This document shows, piece by piece, positions 56,865 to 64,000 of a DNA stretch of 64,000 nucleotides (its first letter is position 1; every line of letters begins with the position of its first letter). Location: NCBI GenBank assembly GCA_963693315.1, contig OY856188.1, positions 264,177,162 through 264,241,161 on the forward strand, read 5' to 3'. The DNA comes from Diogma glabrata. Its lineage: Eukaryota > Arthropoda > Insecta > Diptera > Cylindrotomidae. A model generated the notes under the pieces. It saw only the letters and a list, made by a program, of their open reading frames with translations, did not search any database and was not told the DNA's origin. Position numbers and translations under genes: made by a program.

Positions 56865-59772
56865 GCAATTTCACGGAGATTCAACAACGTTTTGACTTGA
56901 CCCCTTTTAATTTTGATTATTTTTTGTTTATAGATAGTCTTTCATAAATAAAAAATACAAGTTCTCCTAGAATTTTTTTTCGACCAGGGGTCTTCACAGG
57001 GTGCCCCTCAATTTTTTGTTATTTTGTGATGTGAGTGCATTTTGACGACCGATTGTAGAAAAACTACTAAATCGATTTTCACAGATGATATGTCGTTGAA
57101 TAGGTATTAGAACAAAGAGAGTTAGAATTGTTAGAATTTTAGAGTGTTAGAATTTTTAATTTTTTAAAAATGTACACTGTTAATGTTTTGAAATAATTTT
57201 TAACGGTGTATTATAAGAAAAAAACGGTGTAACATAAGAAAAGATGGCATAGCCTCTTTTTTTTTTTAACTAAATTGAAGCTTATTTTATATCTAACAAC
57301 TTGTGAAAGTTTAGGACTAGCGATATTTTTTGTTTTAAAGATAAAATTCGTTGTGCATATGACTGTCGGGAATCAGTTTTTTTGTTCTGAAGGAAAATTA
57401 TAAAAATTGTGTTATAAACTAAGAGATTTTTTTTATGTTACATATCAAATATTTTATTTTTAAATGAACTTTTTAAAATATTATAAAAATTATATACGTA
57501 GTACAATAAATAAAATAAATACAATTGTTAAAAATGATTTACTTATTTTACAAACAGAAGTTTCCTTTGAATAGGAAAACACTTCTGCAATTATTTTCTT
57601 TGTATTAGATGGCATAAAAAAATGAAATGTTTATTTGTCACTTCTAGTAATCACTTGTCACTCTTAGAAAAAATAATTTGACTGTCTCGACTGCAAACAA
57701 AAAAGCCGTATAAATAACAAAATCTATTTAGGAACTTTTGACTAGAGAAGCATTATGTTCGTATTATGTTATTATGGAATCATAGAGTAAAAGATTGTAT
57801 TTTAACATTAAATTACAAATATTTTATTATTGAATAAACTTTTTAAAATATCATACAAATTATATATGTAGGTTAAAGAAAATAAATATAGTTATTAAAA
57901 ATTATTTACATATTTTACATTCAAAAGTTTCTTCTGAGTTGGAAAAAATTTTTGCAATTATTGTCTTAGTTTTTAATGGTACAAAAGAATGAAATTTTTG
58001 AGTTCCACTTATAGGAATCGCATTTTTATATCGATTTTGTAATTTTTCTTTTGTTAATTGATATTCATTTTTATCGGCGTATCCAAAGTTCATGGTAGAT
58101 TTCCATTTTAAAGCCCATTCGAAAAGTTTTTTTGGTATATCAATAATATTTCTGCTCCCCATACTATAACGGTGAGCATAACGCTTCAGTGTACCACCAA
58201 TCGCATCGCAAGGTCCCTTTCCATGGTTGGCAGCATGAAAATGGCATTCTGCATCAACCTTAAATTTTTTTTTATGGTGGTTTATTTTTGTACTGAGAAG
58301 GTGCACCGTCGGTGTTATAAATTATTTTCCTAATATTAGAATTTATATGCGTTCTGATGAATTCAATAAGTTTTGTAATGAAAAGATGGACTGTAGTACT
58401 GTTGTGATCGTTTATATCCGAAATGAGTATAAAACTTCGGTGCTGTATATATTAACTTGCGGCACTTTTAAATAAATGACAAATGGATGAATAGTAGCTT
58501 GTGAATTATTATAATGATAAATTTGAACTGAATCCTGAATTATGAAGGCGTTGTTTTCAGAAAAATCCCCTTGAACGAAGCACTCTCCTGGTTTTAATTT
58601 TTTTTCTTTCCTCAATGAATGTAGATTGCTGTTTTGCTATAAAGTTGTGTGGTATCAAAATTTGAAAATGGCAAACAAATTTTTTCATAAATTTTTCTAC
58701 AGTTTCTATTAAAGTATCCAAATTGCATCGATCAGTGGTATTCCATTGTTGATATTTGACTTGAAGGATTCCTTTAACGCCAAAATCATTTTTCTTCCAG
58801 TTGTTGAAGTTTTTTTGAACATTCATTGCACTTCAAAGTATGACAATCTTCTGTTAATTCACCACATGAAACAAGGTCAATTAATGTTTTATAATTCTGG
58901 AAAGCAGCATCAGTAATCCAAGACATCTTAGAGTGTTGAATCATTAGTTTCATACTTTGATGTATGGTACACACGCACACATTATGAACTCCTTGGGATA
59001 ATTTTATACATTCTTGTGGTCGAAGGGACGTGAATTTAGTAAATCCTATTTTCACATCAGGAAACTTATTTTTAAACTCCACATAAGCTTCATTTAATGT
59101 ACATAGCAATAAGCGCATTTGTGGATTTATGCTGAAATTGCTCATATTTTCTTTATTGTACATATATAATTTTTATAAAATTTTAAAAAGTTCGTTTAAT
59201 AATAAAATATTTGATACAAAAAATATTTGAGATAAAAAAAAAATTTCTTAGTTTATAACGCCATTTTTATAATTTTCCAACAAAAAAGCTGATTCCCGAC
59301 AGTCATATGCACAACGAATTTTATCTTTAAACCAAAAAATAATGCTAGTACTAAACTTTCACAAGTTGTTAGATATAAAATCAGCTTCGATTTAATTAAA
59401 AAAAAAGGGAAGGTGTAGCGCCATCTTTTCTTATGTTACACCGTTTTTTTCTTATGTTACACCGTTAAAAATTATTTCAAAATATTAACAGTGTACATTT
59501 TTAAAAACTTTGTTCTAATACCTATTCAACGACATATCGTTTATGAAAATCAATTTAGTAGTTTTTCTACAATCGGTCGTCAAAATGCACTCACATCACA
59601 AAATAACAAAAAATTGAGGGGTACCCTGTGAAGACCCTGGTCGAAAAAAAACAATTCTAAGAGAACTTGTATTTTTTATTTATGAAAGACTATCTTTAAA
59701 CAAAAAATAATCAAAATTAAAAGGAGTCAAGTCAAAGTTTCCTAAAAATTTGCTGAACTGGCGTGAAATTGC
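56865..59772 (-). mobile_element. DNA transposon with inverted repeats of about 600 bp and a transposase-like gene
   Basis: Outer inverted words are GCAATTTCACG at 56865 and CGTGAAATTGC ending 59772. Strong inverted similarity runs 56891-57500 against 59150-59736 (words TTTGACTTGAC, GATAGTCTTTCATAAATAAA, GACGACCGATTGTAGAAAAA, CATATGACTGTCGGGAATCA). The interior 57500-59163 holds a broken gene on the minus strand. Its 3' end is partly duplicated (57480-57640 against 57830-58030). Superfamily not assigned. Confidence 0.7.
57902..59163 (-). pseudogene. Transposase-like protein of unassigned family, broken
   Basis: Four overlapping or adjacent minus-strand segments form one gene with about three frame breaks: 59163-58786, 58826-58557, 58615-58412, 58306-57902. 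The first has MRLLLCTLNEAYVEFKNKFP, a LRPQECI box and CNVC-like cysteines (CHTLKCNEC). The second has DFGVKGILQVKYQQWNTTDR. The third has FVQGDFSENNAFIIQDSVQ. The fourth has HFHAANHGKGPCDAIGGTLK. A DGAPSQYK-like segment lies in the gap before the fourth. The order GDFSEN, DGAxxQYKN, HGKGxCDxIGGTxKR is, from memory, that of widespread uncharacterised animal proteins (some labelled cc8L18.2-like). The two Asp positions could be an RNase H-fold catalytic pair. Function inferred from the flanking repeats. Confidence 0.55.
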
Positions 59773-62330
59773 GCAACTGCATATTGATAGGAGCACCACA
59801 GCCTAAAAGTAAAAATAATTTATATAAATAAATAGTGGCAATTATTTCTACTCTTATTAAATCAATAGTCCTATTTTGTTCATTTTCATTAATATATTAT
59901 GATATTCAAATTAATAAATTTAGTAACATGCTCTCTGATGATGACATGCAAGCGAAATATTAACTAATTAAAAGCAATAATAAAAATTCAACAGATTGTG
60001 ACCCTGAGGAATGGAGTTTCAAAGAATAAATAAAGCATAGACACACAAATTAATATTTTCCGATTAAACACGAAATTTTATCAATTTAGCTCAAATTCTA
60101 TTCTTCTAATATATCAATGATACGGCTCAAAGCAATGAAAATTAGCGTGATATTTACTTTACCACCGCGGTGATATCAAAACATCAAGAAGTCAAAACTT
60201 ATTGAGACAAAGAATACAATTGATATCGCCAAGACTGCCAAAACAATCAAGTGTTGTGCAAGTAAATAAGTCACACCATTCAATAGGGTTCAGACAGTGC
60301 AAACATTGAACACAGCTTGTGCAATCATGACAGTAGTGAAGGTTAAAGTTTAGAAAGTCGGGACGAAGTCGACTTTCAAAGTTGGTCAAATAGGCGAACA
60401 ACTGGGACAGTGAAAACCTTCAAGAAAATTAAGATATTCGAAACAGTCGGGACTAGTTAGGTAGTTATAATAGTTAGGGTAGCTAAATTAATCAAGCCTA
60501 TAAGAACCGTCACGCTCATAAATAAATATATCTACTAGCCATTTGAGAAAATAATTTATTGTCTTGTCCATTTCCTTATGCGGAACAGAACATAAGAACA
60601 AAAGAGAACAGAACCAGAAATATAATTTCTTAAAATGTTTATAGAAAATACTATCCACTTTCCAATAAGTAATCATAATCCAACAAAACGTTTATTTATT
60701 CATTGTCCGACTGTAATAAATTTCAAAAACATCATTTAGAAATTCAAACATATATTCGTATAACAGAATATCATCGTTTATGACAAACGGATATCAAATT
60801 TATGTCAATATACAAATTTAAACCAACAAAAAAATAAATCTAACATCATAAACCTCATATGTATATGAAGATTTGTTGTTTTTACGGAAATCCTGATAAC
60901 AAAAAATTTCCCATTGAGGATTATAAGATAAAAAAAAAGCTTTATGGTTTGTTAAAATAAAAACTGACCATTTTGAAATTGTTTTAATGTTTACCGATCT
61001 AAAAGATCAATAACTGTTTCATTTTTAATGAGATTGATAGGATGATAAGGAAAGCTATGTTGGTTATGATTGGCTAGTTATTATAGTAAATGTTTATATA
61101 GTATTTTTTCCAGAATTTTTATGTTGCATTGGTATGGATCGAATGCTGCCTCTTAAACATTTGTTGAGACAAAAGGTTGAATTGCATCTTTATTTAAGAA
61201 AAACATCTCAATATTCAAAAAATGTTACCAGCGTGTGGATTAAAGATATAACCTCTAAGTTTTAAAGTTCTAAGCTTGAAAGAAAAAAATTAGTTGAAAA
61301 ATTCCATCTTGCAAACATTTAGGCGAAATGGTAAAAATGCTGTTAAGTTTAATCAATTTGTGCAGTTTTCATCAGATAAAACGTAAGTAGCTCTTACAAA
61401 ATAAGTCTGCTTTTAGGGAGTAATATAAATGGTATAACTGGTCTAAAACAGACCAAATCTTGATGTGGTTCTAATCTAATTTTTCAAACAAAATTCAAAT
61501 ACCAATGGATTGAACAAACTTTTAGACGTTTGGATTATTTAGATTGGTCGTATAAGTGAAATGAAGATTTTTTTCTGGTTTTGGATGATTCCTCTATCAC
61601 ATAAAGCATTTTTGTATTGATGATACCTCTGATAAAATCTCCTAAACCGTAAAAATATTTACAAAATTTGAAGGTTGCATAGTTAACCATATTCTGATTT
61701 TGGTAATTTCAAACCACTGATTACAAACAAATTTTAATCGAACCGGCATAATGCCGACATACGAATACATTTTCGTGATACTGTTAGATATTTTGTAACA
61801 CGGGTGGAAATCTAATTATTTAAGAAATTATTCGTAAAATTAGTAAGTAGATATATCCGTTCCGGTTTTATCAGGTGGTCTATTCTATCGCTAAGTTATT
61901 ATAAGAGCTGTAAATGAAATTGAATTGAACTGTAAATTGAATGTCACCAATGTGGTGCAAAGAGGTTTATGTGGGTCATTTATGAGTTTATATGGGTCAC
62001 TGAAGCTGAAATCGGCAAAAAATAGACATTTCATCTATAAAGATTAATCAGATTAAAATCTCTCAGTTTCGCTATTACTTAGCGGGTTAAAGTCGACAAA
62101 ACGTTGGTTTGGCATCATGCAAAGTTGTGCTATTTATTCCGAACGCAACTGTTTTGGAACCACTTTCCTCCTTTTTTTTAAATTAGAGTGAAAAATTATA
62201 CCAAGTCACAAATGACGTAAGACAGCAGTCTTCAAGATCATCGGAACGATGCATGTACTGGTCGATTATATTTTTTACACAAATATTAAATTATTCCGGT
62301 GATAATATTTTTAGTTTTTCAATCAAACTT
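59773..62330. other. Long AT-rich stretch without a recognised gene
   Basis: 2.5 kb with no repeat shared elsewhere in the window. A CACCGCGGTG palindrome occurs at about 60164. A cysteine-rich frame at 60192-60401 is listed as a finding only. The minus frame at 60488-60676 has a hydrophobic patch but no signal-peptide layout. Confidence 0.4.
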
Positions 62331-62334
62331 TGTT

Positions 62335-64000
62335 TTTTTTATTGGTGGGTCTCGAATCTGAACAAATTAGTTACCTAGTTCGAGTAGCACTGCGACCTAG
62401 TGATCTATTGTGCTTAACCTTGATGTTGTTATAGTGCCGATGACATCAATGTCACCGTAGAATGTGCAATGTCGTCGAATCTGAGCTACTTAACATAGTT
62501 AATTAGCTGGCTGGATTGGACTGATGCTTTTTGGTAGAGGAAGTGCTAGTCTCCTTTGACCGAGTTTAATGTATCTGCGCCATGTGAGTTCAGAGCAGTT
62601 ACAGATAATGTGCTCCATGGTCTCTGCCTCCGAGTTACAGAATCTGTATCTGTCGTAGGCAACAAGGCCTATTTTGTAAAGGTGGTGATTTATCGGACCG
62701 TGTCCTGTCACGCACCATGTTAATACCCTCGGAGACTCTCTCTCAAGATCAATTATTTTAAGAGATTTCCCGCATACACCGCTTTGGGTAATGCTTCTGA
62801 GCGAGCTCTTGGCTAATCCAAAGCACGGTTCTGGACCAATGAACTTTGTAGTGGTACCCATCTTAGCTAGCGAGTCTGCTACTTCATTGCCATATACTCC
62901 TGTGTGACCAGGTGCACACACAAGTGTAACGCGGTTATTTTCTGCAACTTTTTGTACATATATTCTGGTAGCGTTCCCAGATTTCAGTTGAAGCGCGTTG
63001 AATTCAGAGTCAATATCGTCGCCTGACTATCAGGAACAATGTATATATCTGTGTTTCTGTATCCTCTTTTGGCACACCGCATTGCACAGTAGTTAATGGC
63101 AAAGATTTCGGCTTGATGTACTATTGCAGAGACACCCTGTGCTAACGCCAGTTTGGCCCTGGGACCAAACACCCCTGCACCAGTACCTTCATTGGTTTGG
63201 GATCCGTCCGTATACCAGATGCTGACATTAGGTGATAGTGCTTGTAAGTAGCTTCCAGTTCCTTCACTGGCCCCTATTTTGACAATAAACAGTCTATCTA
63301 GATCAGTGATATTTGGCATACAGTCCGAAATGTAGTAGGTCTCCACTTATTTCTGCAGTTCCACAAGGATCGCTAGATGACCGGCTAGGCTACCAGGTTT
63401 GAGTGTTTCGACTACCTAGCTATAGTCTGTGAGCACTAAAAGCTGCTGCTGATCTGATGTATAGGTGCAATGGAGGAAGTAGGAGAAGTGCAGATGTTGA
63501 CGTGGTTCTAAAATCACCTGTGGCACAGAGGCACACAAGTTTCTGTATTTTTGTGAGCACTGTCTGAGCAGATAGCTGGTTTAATTTTGGCCACCAGACC
63601 AAAGTGGCGTATAACATTATGGGTTTTATTATACTTTGATGTAACCAAAGTATCATTTTGGGTCTTAGTCGCCAGGTTTTTCCAAACAGGTTTCTACACG
63701 TGAAGAAAGCCTTATTCGCTTTGTCCGAGATATGTTTTAGGTGTGAGTTCCAGGTGAGCTTGCTATCGAGGATCACACCTAAATACTCAATCTCTTTGAC
63801 TACTTGTATCCGTTCGCCGTTAAACTTAGGAGGATTGAAATTAAAACTCCTTCTAGTGGTAAAGACTACGGTACAAGTTTTTTGTGTATTGACAGGCCGA
63901 ACTTCGTTGCACCAATTTATCACAAGGTCCAGGGCTGCCTGGGTTCGATCACTAACAGTAGAGTCATATTTACCTCTCACCATGACTGCTGTATCGTCGG
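62335..64000 (-). mobile_element. LINE with RNase H (I/LOA-like), continuing past the right edge
   Basis: Minus strand. The 3' end has an A-rich tail (AATAAAAAAAACAAAG, inverse of 62326-62342). RT thumb plus RNase H, a combination found in the I, LOA and R1-related LINE groups. The RT palm lies beyond 64000; the window edge cuts directly after the catalytic Asp-Asp. Confidence 0.75.
62499..64000 (-). pseudogene. LINE ORF2 C-terminal half: RT thumb and RNase H, frameshifted
   Basis: From the right edge, DDTAVMVRGKYDS (the last two catalytic Asp of the RT box), then IEYLGVILDSKLTW and MLYATLVWW (thumb), ending at 63420. After a break RNase H starts: IWYTDGSQTNEGTG (first Asp), QAEIFAINYC (Glu), IVPDSQATILTL (Asp). 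A frame change near 62950-62990 leads to CAPGHTGVYGNEVADSLAKM (His and last Asp), so all four catalytic residues survive in pieces. A C-terminal knuckle, YRFCNSEAETMEHIICNCSE, follows. Two frame breaks, so inactive. Confidence 0.8.

Overview
The window looks like gene-poor, AT-rich insect heterochromatin or accessory DNA. Insect origin is supported by three spliced MBF2-family genes (a protein family known from insects), by core promoters with TATAAATA and a TCAGTT initiator, and by an errantivirus-type LTR element carrying env. Diptera is a reasonable guess but is not proven. Nothing points to bacterial content: there are no operons, tRNA/rRNA genes or CRISPR arrays.

Layout. 1-5.5 kb: an AC microsatellite of about 490 bp, a 41-bp tandem repeat and fragments of a Helentron/HINE-like family (called HX here). 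5.5-8.95 kb: a nearly intact LINE (endonuclease plus reverse transcriptase, two nonsense codons). 8.95-10.1 kb: a 5'-truncated second LINE. 10.5-11.2 kb: a decayed gypsy gag on the minus strand. 11.4-18.4 kb: duplication unit 1, with MBF2 gene 1, a LINE fragment and a full HX copy. 18.64-29.49 kb: a hAT-like element that received an apparently recent errantivirus at 19243-26981 with two matching 321-bp LTRs. 29.95-35.9 kb: duplication unit 2, with MBF2 gene 2, a palindrome-rich insertion and a 1.5-kb CACTG-ended element. 36-46 kb: a dismembered BEL/Pao element on the minus strand, split by a second full HX copy and by a satellite of about 630-bp units. 47.87-49.29 kb: nested inverted-repeat elements. 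49.6-56.3 kb: duplication unit 3, with MBF2 gene 3, a MITE, a Tc1/mariner palindrome inside a TA array and a fold-back MITE. 56.86-59.77 kb: an unusual transposon with inverted repeats of about 600 bp and a transposase-like gene I cannot place with confidence. 62.3-64 kb: an I/LOA-like LINE with RNase H that runs off the right edge.

How the parts relate. The only clear host genes are the three MBF2 paralogues. They sit in three copies of a larger segment, so each transposon insertion can be dated against the sister copies, and several empty sites are visible inside this one window. The errantivirus is the most complete mobile element: primer site, gag, a -1 slippery heptamer at the gag/pol overlap, pol, a splice-acceptor-like site, env with a basic cleavage site, and polypurine tract. 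Its pol has one further frame break between protease and reverse transcriptase. All functional calls come from reading motifs; no database search was possible.
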